Assembly: GCF_022869165.1 (NCBI RefSeq)
Contig: NZ_CP094929.1
Coordinates: 124,001-188,000 of the forward strand
Length of the DNA: 64,000 bases
Origin: Sphaerochaeta associata
GTDB taxonomy: Bacteria; Spirochaetota; Spirochaetia; Sphaerochaetales; Sphaerochaetaceae
Reading direction: 5' to 3'
The notes below the pieces were generated by a model, which was not told the DNA's origin, ran no database searches, and saw only the letters and a list, made by a program, of their open reading frames with translations. Positions 1-8,335 of this stretch are shown here, one piece after another. Within the stretch, counting starts at the first letter, position 1. Each line of letters opens with the position of its first letter. A program made the position numbers and the translations under genes.

Positions 1-721
1 TCTTGTTTTCGATGACACAGTCACGCTTCACATTGCAAAAGAGGGCGATTTTGTCCTTGATGCTCTGCTCCAACGGCTCATCGGAGCGGGTGACGATGAT
101 ATCGGGGAAAATACCGGAAGCCATAAGTTCCTTGACCGAATGCTGGGTGGGCTTGCTCTTGTGCTCGGCGCTGCTCTTAAGGAAGGGAACCAAGGTAACG
201 TGGATGAAGAGGCAGTTCGTACGTCCGACTTCGTGGCCGATCTGCCTGATCGCCTCCAAAAACGGTTGGCTTTCGATGTCACCGGTGGTTCCTCCGATCT
301 CGGTTATCACCACATCGGCCTCTGTCTTCTTGGCCAATGAGTAGATGGCGTCCTTGATCTCACCGGTTACGTGCGGAATGATCTGCACCGTAGAGCCCAG
401 GTATGCACCGCTGCGCTCCTTGGTCAAGACATTCCAGTACACCCTGCCGCTGGTCAGGTTGGAGAACTTGTTCAAATCCTCATCGATGAACCGCTCGTAG
501 TGTCCCAAATCGAGGTCGGTCTCCGACCCGTCCTCGGTGACGAACACCTCCCCGTGCTGGTAGGGACTCATCGTTCCCGGGTCGATATTCATATAGGGAT
601 CGAGTTTCTGCGCCGCGATTTTCAGTCCCCTTGCCTTGAGCAGCCTTCCTAAGGATGCTGCCGTTATTCCCTTGCCAAGGCCCGAAACGACCCCGCCAGT
701 CACAAAAACATGTTTGGCCAT
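1..721 (-). CDS. pyrG: CTP synthase, N-terminal part (runs off the window)
   Basis: About 240 codons are visible before the gene leaves the left edge. The product makes CTP from UTP, ATP and glutamine in the cytoplasm. The start reads [18 protein letters not shown], the canonical amino-ligase opening with its ATP-binding loop, and GGTTGDIES near residue 150 is a family hallmark. The glutaminase half lies outside the window. The ATG at 721 follows a purine-rich stretch, 22 bases after the stop of the ANTAR gene, so it is probably the last visible gene of the glutamate/glutamine operon. That placement fits an enzyme that consumes glutamine. Identity is nearly certain; only operon membership is inferred. 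Confidence 0.95.
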   Translation of the reverse strand, partial: MAKHVFVTGGVVSGLGKGITAASLGRLLKARGLKIAAQKLDPYMNIDPGTMSPYQHGEVFVTEDGSETDLDLGHYERFIDEDLNKFSNLTSGRVYWNVLTKERSGAYLGSTVQIIPHVTGEIKDAIYSLAKKTEADVVITEIGGTTGDIESQPFLEAIRQIGHEVGRTNCLFIHVTLVPFLKSSAEHKSKPTQHSVKELMASGIFPDIIVTRSDEPLEQSIKDKIALFCNVKRDCVIENK

Positions 722-742
722 ATGCTCTCTCCTCATACTCTC

Positions 743-1312
743 TTACATCTGATACGTTTTCAAAATCAGGGAAGCGACATCATATCTGCTCTTGCGCAGA
801 TCCATCGCCTGCTTCTCAATGTGGCGGTGCGCCTGATTCTCATCCATTCCCAAGTTCTCGATCAAAGCCCATTTGGCGCGGTCGATGAGCTTGATCTCTT
901 CAATCTTGCGATGAAGCTTCTCGTTCTCGTTATGCATCGCAGAGATTCGTTTTCGCATTGACATGCCCAGGCTCAGGGCTTGGAAAAACATCTGGCGGAT
1001 GACCGGTTTGGAAACCACCAGAATTCCTTGGTCGCAGTACAGCGATTGTTCCTGTTCAAAATACTCGGCTTTCACCACCAGAATCGAGGTGGCGAGACTC
1101 TGCTGCGTTACCATGACGGCAAGCTCTTCACCCGACTCATCGAGCAGGGGTGCATTGACTATGACCAAGTCCAATTCAGAGTCAAGAATGATGCGCCTCG
1201 CCTGGGATGCACTCTGGCATTTGGTGATGTCGACCCGTCTCTCATGTTCTACGATGAGATTACACAGGGATTCACATCCCTTTTCGGTCGGCGAAACCAC
1301 CAGTACGCGCAT
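743..1312 (-). CDS. ANTAR-domain antitermination regulator with pseudo-receiver
   Basis: This 189-residue protein has a CheY-like N-terminal domain (about 1-115), a short coiled linker and a C-terminal three-helix ANTAR domain (about 125-187; motifs AKWALIENLGM and EKQAMDLRK). ANTAR proteins bind RNA hairpins and prevent formation of intrinsic terminators. In the receiver, the position where a phosphoacceptor Asp is expected reads VIVNAPL, so it is Asn53, while the conserved Lys102 remains. Control may therefore be by ligand or partner rather than phosphorylation. It sits 11 bases after glutamine synthetase. Leader hairpins of the ANTAR type precede this operon, glnN and asnB, which are its likely targets (inference). 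Start chosen at ATG 1312 after a GGGGG ribosome site; GTG 1315 is also possible. Confidence 0.88.
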   Translation of the reverse strand: MRVLVVSPTEKGCESLCNLIVEHERRVDITKCQSASQARRIILDSELDLVIVNAPLLDESGEELAVMVTQQSLATSILVVKAEYFEQEQSLYCDQGILVVSKPVIRQMFFQALSLGMSMRKRISAMHNENEKLHRKIEEIKLIDRAKWALIENLGMDENQAHRHIEKQAMDLRKSRYDVASLILKTYQM

Positions 1313-1323
1313 CACTGAACCCC

Positions 1324-2604
1324 CTAGGTAGTCAAGAAGAAGGGGAAGCGGCTGGCAAGGTTTTTGTCGCCGGCATCCTCGTAAGCACGCCAGTCGGCGA
1401 GCTTGGCCTCCAAGAAATACTCGAGCAGTCGCTTGGGAACAATCGAAGAGACAAACTCGCTGTTCTTTGCCAGTTCGATGGCATCGAACAGCGTCTCCGG
1501 CAGTGTTTTTCCACTCTGTTTCTGATAAGCCGAACCCACATACTCCTCAGAAGGAACCATATGGTTCTGAATCCCTTCCAACGCCGCATTGAGCAGCAAC
1601 GTGATGGCCAGATAGGGATTGCAGGCAGGGTCAGCCGAGCGGACCTCGATTCTCCGATATTCAGGACTTGATTGGGGAAGCCTGATCAGCAGTGAGCGGT
1701 TCGCCCTACCCCAGCCGATATAGCGTGGAGCCTCAAAGCAGCCCAGCCTCTCATATGAGTTGACCAGAGGATTGAGGAACAGGGAAATCTCATTGATGCG
1801 GTTCAGGATGCCGGCGGTCATCTGCTGCTCAAGGACCCTGCTTTGCTTTCCTTCCTGAGTGATGGAGAGATTGATATGCAGTCCGCTGCCGCTCTCTTGG
1901 GCGAGTGGTTTGGGCATGAACGAGGCAAACAACCCGCTTCGGTCGGCGATGGTTTTTACCACCGACTTGAAAGTGATGAAGTTGTCCGCCGCCTCCAAGG
2001 GCGAGCCGTACTTGAAGTCGATCTCATGCTGGCCCGGACCTGATTCATGGTGGCTTCGTTCGGTATAAAAGCCCATCTGCTCGAGGGTCAAACAGATTTC
2101 ACGCCTGACGTTCTCCCCCTTGTCCAGAGGTGCCACATCCAGGTAGGAGCCCCTGTCCATCGGTTGGAACGAAGGATGCCCCTCGTCGTCCAGCTTGAAC
2201 AGATAGAACTCGCACTCAGGCCCGACTCCAAACTGGTAGCCCTGGAGGGCGGCTTTCTGCACCGTCTCTGCAAGCAGGGACCTTCCATCCCCCTCGAAAG
2301 GAGTTCCATCGGGGCGCTTGATGGAGCAGAAGAAGCGTACAACCCGGCCCTGGGCCGGTCTCCAAGGGAGAATAGAGAGGGTGGAGGCGTCGGGAAAGAG
2401 CAGCAGGTCACTCTCATCCACCTGCAAAAATCCCTTTACAGCCGATGCATCGAAGGAGATGCCACTGGTAAAAGCCCGGTCCAATTCATCGGCGGAAATG
2501 GAAATATTCTTGATCTGACCAAAGATGTCACAGAACACAAGGCGCACGAAGCGTACATCCTGTTCCTTGATGAAGGTCATCACTTCGCTATGGGTATTGG
2601 TCAT
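1324..2604 (-). CDS. glnA: Glutamine synthetase, type I
   Basis: ATP-dependent ligation of ammonia to glutamate in the cytoplasm. The 426-residue product shows the GSI series: GPECEFYLF with metal-binding Glu near residue 134, HHESGPGQHEIDF, GSGLHINLS, an arginine-rich NRSLLIRLPQ segment and RRIEVRSADPACNPYLA. I do not see the NLYDLP-type loop carrying the adenylylated Tyr of enterobacterial enzymes, so covalent control is unlikely. The ATG at 2604 is preceded by GGGAGG; the frame is open further upstream but has no comparable site. It follows the GXGXG subunit of glutamate synthase by 16 bases, giving a GS-GOGAT transcription unit. Confident assignment. Confidence 0.96.
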   Translation of the reverse strand: MTNTHSEVMTFIKEQDVRFVRLVFCDIFGQIKNISISADELDRAFTSGISFDASAVKGFLQVDESDLLLFPDASTLSILPWRPAQGRVVRFFCSIKRPDGTPFEGDGRSLLAETVQKAALQGYQFGVGPECEFYLFKLDDEGHPSFQPMDRGSYLDVAPLDKGENVRREICLTLEQMGFYTERSHHESGPGQHEIDFKYGSPLEAADNFITFKSVVKTIADRSGLFASFMPKPLAQESGSGLHINLSITQEGKQSRVLEQQMTAGILNRINEISLFLNPLVNSYERLGCFEAPRYIGWGRANRSLLIRLPQSSPEYRRIEVRSADPACNPYLAITLLLNAALEGIQNHMVPSEEYVGSAYQKQSGKTLPETLFDAIELAKNSEFVSSIVPKRLLEYFLEAKLADWRAYEDAGDKNLASRFPFFLTT

Positions 2605-2620
2605 TTGTAACCTCCCTCTC

Positions 2621-3346
2621 TCAAACATGGGTGTATAACATCCTATAAGGTGTCGCAGAGTTCGCCTGCAGTATAAAAAAGTGGGACGCAAGCAGCTGCT
2701 GCTTGTCAAAGGAAAAAATCGCGCAATACTCATCCAGAAGTTCGCTCAGCACTTCCTTGTCGCCGTCCACCGCATCTCGGGCGGAAACCTGCTTGGGCAG
2801 GCTCACCGGAAGTGTATCACAGCGAAGATACATTATTCCACCGTGCATACCCGTTCCGCAGAAATATCCTACCGGAGGTTTTCCCTCCTGGTTACGTCCC
2901 AGTACAATAATCGTTCCCCCTGCCTGATATTCTCCCAGGAAGCTTCCCGCCCTGTCGCCGATGATCAGAAGCGGTTGTTTCTCCTGGTACGCTTTCATAT
3001 GGATGCCCGAACGATAGCCCGAGCTGTCGCGGATGTAGATGGCACCTCCGCGCATCGCATAGCCCGTTCCATCACCACAACTGCCATGGATGATGATTTT
3101 ACCATCATTCATGGTATCGCCGGTGGCATCCTGGCCATTCCCATGAACGGTGATCGTCCCCCCATCCAGAAAGCATCCCAGGGCGTTGCCGGCCGTTCCA
3201 TTGATGAACAGCTGCTTGTCAGCGAGGGCCGAGCCGATATACCGCTGCCCGGTCGCCCTTTCGATTGTTATCTGGTCATCATCCGTGTCTCTGATGGCCT
3301 TGTTCAAGGCTTCGTACTCCATGAAGCCTGCAGGTATGGTTGTCAT
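2621..3346 (-). CDS. Glutamate synthase, GXGXG (alpha-subunit C-terminal) protein
   Basis: A 241-residue stand-alone version of the C-terminal beta-helix domain of the large glutamate synthase subunit. Repeating turns such as GGTITVHGNG, DGKIIIHGSCGDGTGYAMRG and GGTIIVLG are visible between residues 45 and 165. In the fused enzyme this domain holds the channel wall between glutaminase and synthase sites. Here it is a separate gene, as in archaeal and some anaerobe glutamate synthases. ATG 3346 overlaps the upstream reductase stop (ATGA), after a GGGAGG site. The last 50 residues have no obvious motif. Confidence 0.9.
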   Translation of the reverse strand: MTTIPAGFMEYEALNKAIRDTDDDQITIERATGQRYIGSALADKQLFINGTAGNALGCFLDGGTITVHGNGQDATGDTMNDGKIIIHGSCGDGTGYAMRGGAIYIRDSSGYRSGIHMKAYQEKQPLLIIGDRAGSFLGEYQAGGTIIVLGRNQEGKPPVGYFCGTGMHGGIMYLRCDTLPVSLPKQVSARDAVDGDKEVLSELLDEYCAIFSFDKQQLLASHFFILQANSATPYRMLYTHV

Positions 3347-4575
3347 ACTGGCCCTCCCAAGTGCAGTTGCCGTACATTCTTTGCGAAAGCCATCAAGAGA
3401 GGCTCCTCGCAAATAAGGGTGAAATCGAGTGAATCAAGTTCGACTCTATTGCGGATCATCGCCGTGTAGATACCGGCTCTCTTGCATGCTTCCCCTATCA
3501 AGATGCACCCGACCAGATGATTGTCCTTGACGAACAAGCGCTTGTATCCTTCCTGGCAGGCAATCAAGTGGGACGTTCCCTCGTACCGTCCTACGGTGAT
3601 AAGGTGCAGACCCATAAGTGAAAGGGCATTCATGGCGACGGCCCTGTCAAAGGAAGCTTCGCCTCCGGCCATATTGGTTCCGGCAGTCTCTCCTTGGAGG
3701 TATGCATTGGGAAGCAGGGCAAGCACCGCCTTTTGGCCGCTTATCATCTCAGGCCCTTCGGTGCAGTCGCCTGCAGCAAAGACATCTGCATCGCTGGTTC
3801 TTCCCCCCTCGTCTACGAGAATGCCGCGATTGACATCGAGGCCTGCTTCTTTGGCCAGTTGGATGTTCGGCTTGACTCCCACGGCGATGACCAACAAGTC
3901 GAAACCAATGACGCTGCCGCTTTGCAGCAAGGCTTCGTTGGCGGTGCATTCACGGATGCTGTCGCCCAAAAAGAAGCGAAGACCCTGCTCTTGGAGGTGT
4001 TTTCGAACCTGCTCGGAGGCAGCATCATCGAGCACACTCATCAGAACCCTCGGTGCGAGATCCACCACACTGACCGAATGCACCTTGTCAATGATTGCCT
4101 CGGCACATTTAAGGCCGATGAGTCCTGCACCCAGAATGAGGACGCGGCTCTCTTTTCTCAAATGAGCCTGCAGGCGCTTGGCTTCATCAAGGGCGAGGAA
4201 GGTGAAGCAGTTCTTCACCTCCTCCAGTCCTTTGATCGGGGGGATGAAAGGAGAAGAGCCGGTTGCCAAGAGCAGTTTGTCATAGGCAAGGACTGCTTCG
4301 GAATCGAGAAGAACAGTCTTCTTCTCCTTGTCGATGCTTGTTGCACGAATACCCTGCAGTACCGTCACCGAGTTCTCTTCATAAAAGGCGGCGGCGCGAT
4401 AGGCCAAACGGGCTTCATCGGTCTTTCCCTGCAATAAGTAGGAGATCAGGGGCCGGCTGTAGCACGGGTGGTTCTCCTCTCCGATTACAGTGATCGGTCC
4501 CTCCGTATCAATGGTCCTGATAGCCTCGATGCAGGCGGTGCTTGCTATGGAATTCCCTATCATTACGTAGTGCAT
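3343..4575 (-). CDS. FAD-dependent NAD(P)H oxidoreductase of the glutamate synthase operon
   Basis: A 410-residue pyridine nucleotide-disulphide-type flavoprotein related to rubredoxin and nitrite reductase NADH modules. An N-terminal FAD site starts at VMIGNSIASTACIEAIR, a second Rossmann motif at VLILGAGLIGLKCAEAI (about 145-161) should bind NAD(P)H, and DVFAAGDCTEG is the typical FAD-ribityl motif. It probably passes electrons from NAD(P)H to the adjacent ferredoxin and on to the synthase subunit, replacing the usual GltD (inference from context). The stop overlaps the next start by four bases, and only one base separates it from the ferredoxin gene, so translation is probably coupled. Confidence 0.88.
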   Translation of the reverse strand: MHYVMIGNSIASTACIEAIRTIDTEGPITVIGEENHPCYSRPLISYLLQGKTDEARLAYRAAAFYEENSVTVLQGIRATSIDKEKKTVLLDSEAVLAYDKLLLATGSSPFIPPIKGLEEVKNCFTFLALDEAKRLQAHLRKESRVLILGAGLIGLKCAEAIIDKVHSVSVVDLAPRVLMSVLDDAASEQVRKHLQEQGLRFFLGDSIRECTANEALLQSGSVIGFDLLVIAVGVKPNIQLAKEAGLDVNRGILVDEGGRTSDADVFAAGDCTEGPEMISGQKAVLALLPNAYLQGETAGTNMAGGEASFDRAVAMNALSLMGLHLITVGRYEGTSHLIACQEGYKRLFVKDNHLVGCILIGEACKRAGIYTAMIRNRVELDSLDFTLICEEPLLMAFAKNVRQLHLGGPV

Positions 4576-4576
4576 A

Positions 4577-5005
4577 TCAACGCTCCTCGAAGACGATGGC
4601 CTTGTTGGGACAGCCTTGGATGCAGGCAGGCTGTCCTTGTGAATTGGTGGTGCAAAGTTCGCACTTTTGCATCACTCCCTCCACAGCCGGTGTCAAAGCC
4701 CCGTAGGGGCAGGCCATGATGCAGGAATAACACAGGACGCAACGACTTTGGTCGATGACGATCACCCCGTCCTTGCTCGTTATCGCCCCGCCGATGCAAC
4801 TTTTGACACACAGCGGCTCGGTGCAGTGACGGCAGTTGACGGCAAAGCTGATGGCCCCGCGTTGTTCGACGGTGATTCGGGCCTGGATTTGTTTGTCTTT
4901 CAATGCCTTGACCATATCCTTCACACCCGAATTGGCATACGCGCAGTAGTACTCGCACAGGTGGCAGCCCAGACACCACATTTCATTGACATAGATGCGT
5001 TTCAT
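4577..5005 (-). CDS. Multi-cluster 4Fe-4S ferredoxin of the glutamate synthase operon
   Basis: A 142-residue iron-sulphur protein of the HycB/DmsB electron-transfer type. Cysteine groups are visible at CLGCHLCEYYC, CRHCTEPLCVKSC, CVLCYSCIMACPYG and CELCTTNSQGQPACIQGCP, enough for about four clusters. It lies between the FMN synthase subunit and the FAD reductase, so it most likely carries electrons between them. Start at ATG 5005 with a perfect GGAGG site nine bases upstream. Confidence 0.9.
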   Translation of the reverse strand: MKRIYVNEMWCLGCHLCEYYCAYANSGVKDMVKALKDKQIQARITVEQRGAISFAVNCRHCTEPLCVKSCIGGAITSKDGVIVIDQSRCVLCYSCIMACPYGALTPAVEGVMQKCELCTTNSQGQPACIQGCPNKAIVFEER

Positions 5006-5015
5006 GGTTTGCCTC

Positions 5016-6521
5016 CTATTGGCCGGCATGTGCTATGCCGAGAATCTTCAGCTCGGTCTCGTTCAGGCCGATGCCTCTGAGCATCAGGCGATTGCCACGA
5101 AGCGCCTCGATGCTGTTGATGCCCATGCCTCCCATCATCTCCTTGATCTCATGGTTCCATGCGGTGAGGAGATTGACCAGATGATTGCTTCCCACCTCTG
5201 GGTTAAGTCGCTTCACCAGCTCGGGATTCTGCGTAGCGATACCCCAGTTGCACTTGCCGCTGTGGCACGTACGGCACAGATGGCAACCCAAGGCGATCAA
5301 GGCGCTGGTGGCGATGTAGATTGCATCGGCTCCCAGGGCGATGGCCTTGATGACATCGCTGCTGCTACGGATCGAGCCTCCCACGACCAAGCTGACGTTG
5401 CCCCTGATGCCCTCTTGGCGCAGTCTCTGGTCGACACTGGCCAGTGCCAATTCGATGGGGATGCCGACATTGTCACGAATCCGGGCCGGAGCAGCACCTG
5501 TGCCTCCGCGAAACCCATCGATGGCGATGATGTCCGCACCGCTGCGGGCGATGCCGCTGGCGATGGCCGAGATGTTATGCACCGCTGCTACTTTTACAAT
5601 GACCGGCTTGGTGTAACGGGTCGCTTCCTTGAGGGCGTAGACGAGCTGTCTCAGGTCCTCGATGGAGTAGATGTCGTGATGGGGTGCAGGACTTATGGCA
5701 TCGGCATGCAGGGGGATCATGCGGGTGGCGGAGATGTCCTCTCCAATCTTTGAACCCGGCAGGTGCCCTCCGATACCCGGCTTGGCTCCCTGTCCCATCT
5801 TGATCTCAATCGCCGCCCCGGCGTTCAGGTACTCGGGGTGTACACCGAAGCGGCCCGAGGCAACCTGGACGATGGTATTCTTTCCATAGTGATAGAAGTC
5901 CTTGTGCAGGCCCCCTTCGCCGGTGTTGTAGAAGGTGCCCAGTTCGCTGGCCGCCATGGCAAGACTCTTGTGGACGTTGTAGGAGATCGAGCCGTAGGAC
6001 ATGGCACTGAACATGATCGGGATATCGAGCTTCAATTGTCCTGACGAATTGGGTATGATTCGACCTTCTGCATCCCGGCTGATTTTGGAGCTCTTCCTTC
6101 CCAGGTAGGTCCGTGTTTCCATAGGTTCGCGCAGCGGGTCGATGGAAGGGTTGGTCACCTGACTCGCATTGATCAGCATCTTATCCCAGTACACCGGATA
6201 ATCCTTTGGTGTTCCCATGGAGGCCAGCAGTACTCCTCCGGTTCCTGCCTGACGGTAGATGTCCTCGATGACCTCCGTCTTCCAGTTTGCATTCTCCTTG
6301 AAGATGTGGTCGGTCTTTACAATCTTCAGGGCCCGGGTGGGGCAGAGGGAGACACAGCGATGGCAGTTGACGCAGAGGCTCTCATCGGCAGTCATGCGTT
6401 TCTTATCCTCGTCGTAGTGATGCACCAAATTGGCACACTGCCGCTCGCAGACCCGACAGGTGATGCACCTGTCCTGGTTGCGCATAATCTCAAAGGGCGG
6501 ATACAGGTAGTTGATGCCCAT
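5016..6521 (-). CDS. Glutamate synthase, ferredoxin-domain and FMN-binding synthase subunit
   Basis: A 501-residue synthase core that converts 2-oxoglutarate plus channelled ammonia to glutamate. The N terminus carries two 4Fe-4S motifs (CITCRVCERQC and CVNCHRCVSLCP, residues 18-60). The FMN barrel follows, with GAKPGIGGHLPG, the RGGTGAAPARIRDN phosphate-binding region and CHLCRTCHSGKCNWG, the motif that ligates the 3Fe-4S cluster in GltB proteins. ATG 6521 has an AAGGAG site and lies 32 bases inside the 3' end of the amidotransferase gene, implying coupled translation. An extra N-terminal ferredoxin module is typical of the archaeal-like split form. Confidence 0.93.
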   Translation of the reverse strand: MGINYLYPPFEIMRNQDRCITCRVCERQCANLVHHYDEDKKRMTADESLCVNCHRCVSLCPTRALKIVKTDHIFKENANWKTEVIEDIYRQAGTGGVLLASMGTPKDYPVYWDKMLINASQVTNPSIDPLREPMETRTYLGRKSSKISRDAEGRIIPNSSGQLKLDIPIMFSAMSYGSISYNVHKSLAMAASELGTFYNTGEGGLHKDFYHYGKNTIVQVASGRFGVHPEYLNAGAAIEIKMGQGAKPGIGGHLPGSKIGEDISATRMIPLHADAISPAPHHDIYSIEDLRQLVYALKEATRYTKPVIVKVAAVHNISAIASGIARSGADIIAIDGFRGGTGAAPARIRDNVGIPIELALASVDQRLRQEGIRGNVSLVVGGSIRSSSDVIKAIALGADAIYIATSALIALGCHLCRTCHSGKCNWGIATQNPELVKRLNPEVGSNHLVNLLTAWNHEIKEMMGGMGINSIEALRGNRLMLRGIGLNETELKILGIAHAGQ

Positions 6522-7641
6522 GTGCTTCTCCTTCTTGCATGCTGTCCAAGGTGACGATGACCGCTTTTCCTCCGCTGGGATACCAGAGTCGGTCGGGATC
6601 GGGTTCAATGACCCGGATTGCTGCTTCCTCACTGGCCAGGTAGACCCTGTCTCCCTTTTCGGCGGCCACCAGGCTGCGCAGCTTGAGTCGATCGTTGAGG
6701 GCCATGAGACCGCCGTTGAAACCAAGGATGATCGAGAAAGGCCCGGTGATGAGCATGCTGGCGAAAGTGTTGCGCAGGTATGAGTACTCTTCGCGCTCCT
6801 TGGGCTCCTTTTGTTCGATTGTCGACCAGAAGGGGGCGGCGAGTACGTGGGAGACCTCTTCGAGGGTGAGACCCATCCTGCGGTGAAGATAGTCGATCAT
6901 GTAGGTGATGACCTCGGTATCGGTCTGCAGCGTGCATGAATAGCCGTACATTTCTATATGTCGGCGGTTTGCATCGTAACTTGAGATCTCACCATTGTGC
7001 ACCACACTGTAGGAGAGCAGACTGAAAGGGTGGCTACCGCCCCACCAACCAGGAGTGTTGGTGGGGTAGCGGCCGTGAACTGTCCAACTATAGCCTTCGT
7101 ATTCGTCAAGCATGTAGAACTCGCCTACATCCTCGGGGAATCCGACGGCCTTGAAGACCCCCATGTCCTTGCCCGAGGAGAAGACATAGGCACCTTCGAT
7201 TTCCCGGTTTATACGGATGACGCACCGGGCGGTATACTCATCCTCGTCCAACTGGCTGAAGGAGAGCTTGGTGGGAAGTGCGGTTACAAAATACCGCCAA
7301 ATGAGGGGCACATCGGTGATGGCCGGATGCTTCTTGGTAGGAATCTTGGAGAGATTGATCAAGTCGAAGTGTTCTTCCAGGAACTCCTCGCATGTGCGTT
7401 TTGCCTCGGATGAGTAGTAAAAGATGTGCAAGGCCGTATAGTCCTTGTACTCGGGATAAATCCCATATCCTGCAAATCCTCCTCCCAGTCCGTTGCTTCT
7501 GTCGTGCATGACCGAGATGGAGGTGATGGCCTCTCGTGCCGAGAAGCGCTTGCCGCTGCGGTCGATGATGCCGCTGATGGCGCATCCGCTTGGTATACGG
7601 ACCTCTCCTTCCAAAGGCATTCGCTGGTGATAGCCGTCCAT
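6490..7641 (-). CDS. Glutamate synthase, class II glutamine amidotransferase subunit
   Basis: A 383-residue stand-alone glutaminase domain releasing ammonia from glutamine. The catalytic Cys is expected at Cys20 in PSGCAISGI; the first 19 residues would then be removed or simply precede it, as in other split GltB1 proteins. NGLGGGFAGYGIYP, the VVHNGEISSYDANR segment and the TDTEVITY segment match the Ntn-hydrolase amidotransferase fold. It is the first gene of the operon; a GGGGAG site precedes the ATG, and a leader terminator ends only 21 bases upstream (7663-7719). The start could be a few codons later but no better ribosome site is seen. Confidence 0.92.
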   Translation of the reverse strand: MDGYHQRMPLEGEVRIPSGCAISGIIDRSGKRFSAREAITSISVMHDRSNGLGGGFAGYGIYPEYKDYTALHIFYYSSEAKRTCEEFLEEHFDLINLSKIPTKKHPAITDVPLIWRYFVTALPTKLSFSQLDEDEYTARCVIRINREIEGAYVFSSGKDMGVFKAVGFPEDVGEFYMLDEYEGYSWTVHGRYPTNTPGWWGGSHPFSLLSYSVVHNGEISSYDANRRHIEMYGYSCTLQTDTEVITYMIDYLHRRMGLTLEEVSHVLAAPFWSTIEQKEPKEREEYSYLRNTFASMLITGPFSIILGFNGGLMALNDRLKLRSLVAAEKGDRVYLASEEAAIRVIEPDPDRLWYPSGGKAVIVTLDSMQEGEAHGHQLPVSAL

Positions 7642-7662
7642 GGTGTGTACTCCCCGGGAATG

Positions 7663-7723
7663 AAAAAGGCGTCCACCATCGATAGCTTGCTCATGAAGCT
7701 ACCGTTGGTGGACGCCTTTGTCC
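7663..7723 (-). terminator. Leader attenuator with hexaloop hairpin, glutamate synthase operon
   Basis: On the minus strand a 23-base stem with two mismatches (arms starting AAGGCGTCCACC and ending GGTGGACGCCTT) is followed by five T residues: an intrinsic terminator before the first gene. Its 5' arm overlaps a second hairpin at 7710-7723: stem GGAC/GTCC with loop AAAGGC. Loop positions 1 (A) and 4 (G) fit the known ANTAR-recognition rule. Forming the small hairpin uses the first bases of the terminator arm, so the two structures exclude each other. The same layout occurs before glnN and asnB. Confidence 0.85.
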
Positions 7724-7740
7724 CTGTGGTAATTTTGCAC

Positions 7741-7769
7741 AGTGTATCCAAGAAAAGGGAGTTTGTCAC
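7741..7769 (-). promoter_or_regulatory. Predicted sigma-70 promoter of the glutamate synthase operon
   Basis: Minus-strand GTGACA, 17-base spacer, TACACT. Transcription would begin near 7734, about 11 bases before the hexaloop hairpin and 93 bases before the first ATG. Confidence 0.6.
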
Positions 7770-7826
7770 GGGGGTGGGAGAAATTTGTCCGATTGCAAAG
7801 CTACAGTGATGTATGGAATGGGTTTC

Positions 7827-8138
7827 CTACCTCTTCGAAGCCCGCTTTCCTACAGGCAATGCAAGGTCCTGCAATTTCCTTCCCAGAATGTCGTCCTTTG
7901 CGATGAGAAGAATATCATCCACCATTCCGATGGCAAGCAGGACCTGCACATAGGCACCCATCGAAACCGATGGGGATCCTTTTTCTACAGCCCAGAGTGT
8001 CGCTCTGCTGATGCCGGCACGCTCGGCTACCAGTTCAACAGGCAGACTTCTTCTGAGGCGGGCAAGTTTAATTTGATATCCCATTGTTTCAAGCTTGGCC
8101 GCGACGCTTGGAAGCAGGACGACTGTTTTCTGTCCCAT
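7827..8138 (-). CDS. XRE-family helix-turn-helix regulator
   Basis: A 103-residue protein with a lambda-repressor-like HTH at about residues 22-75 (IKLARLRRSLPVELVAERAG then ISRATLWAVEKGSPSVS). It resembles HipB antitoxins, but no HipA kinase gene is adjacent, so it is an orphan. It lies between two glutamine/glutamate loci, reading toward the glutamate synthase operon, whose promoter starts about 58 bases after its stop. It may control either locus or itself; nothing in the sequence decides. Confidence 0.75.
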   Translation of the reverse strand: MGQKTVVLLPSVAAKLETMGYQIKLARLRRSLPVELVAERAGISRATLWAVEKGSPSVSMGAYVQVLLAIGMVDDILLIAKDDILGRKLQDLALPVGKRASKR

Positions 8139-8191
8139 GTGGGTAATATAGGGGTGATAGTATGTATACGCAAGTCTTATTGTTTATATTA

Positions 8192-8221
8192 TTGAACAAA
8201 ATAGTGAATAAGTCTTATAAT
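8192..8221 (+). promoter_or_regulatory. Predicted upstream promoter of glnN
   Basis: TTGAAC, 18-base spacer, TATAAT. It would give a leader of about 275 bases containing the attenuator at 8336-8384. The surrounding stretch is A+T-rich and repeats AGTCTTAT twice, near 8174 and 8211. Confidence 0.55.
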
Positions 8222-8298
8222 TTAAACATTATCAACTAACAATCTATAGCTGTTGTTACGAGTCCATCCTCTTGAGGTGAAAATCCGACGCACCCTAG

Positions 8299-8328
8299 TT
8301 GACAGCAATCGGCTCTTGGGTGTACAAA
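8299..8328 (+). promoter_or_regulatory. Predicted proximal promoter of glnN
   Basis: A perfect TTGACA, 18-base spacer, TACAAA. The start site would fall near 8335, placing the hexaloop hairpin at the extreme 5' end of the transcript, as also predicted for asnB. Confidence 0.6.
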
Positions 8329-8335
8329 GTGCCAT

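Noticed and set aside
7734-7764. CTGTG/CACAG hairpin as the first ANTAR hairpin of the glutamate synthase leader
   Set aside because: Its loop has nine bases, lacks the A1/G4 rule and overlaps the predicted -10 element, so it is not a convincing second recognition hairpin.
8240-8335. Possible cobalamin, FMN or glutamine riboswitch before glnN
   Set aside because: Fragments such as GGTGAAAATCCG recall known elements, but the conserved cores of these classes are absent.
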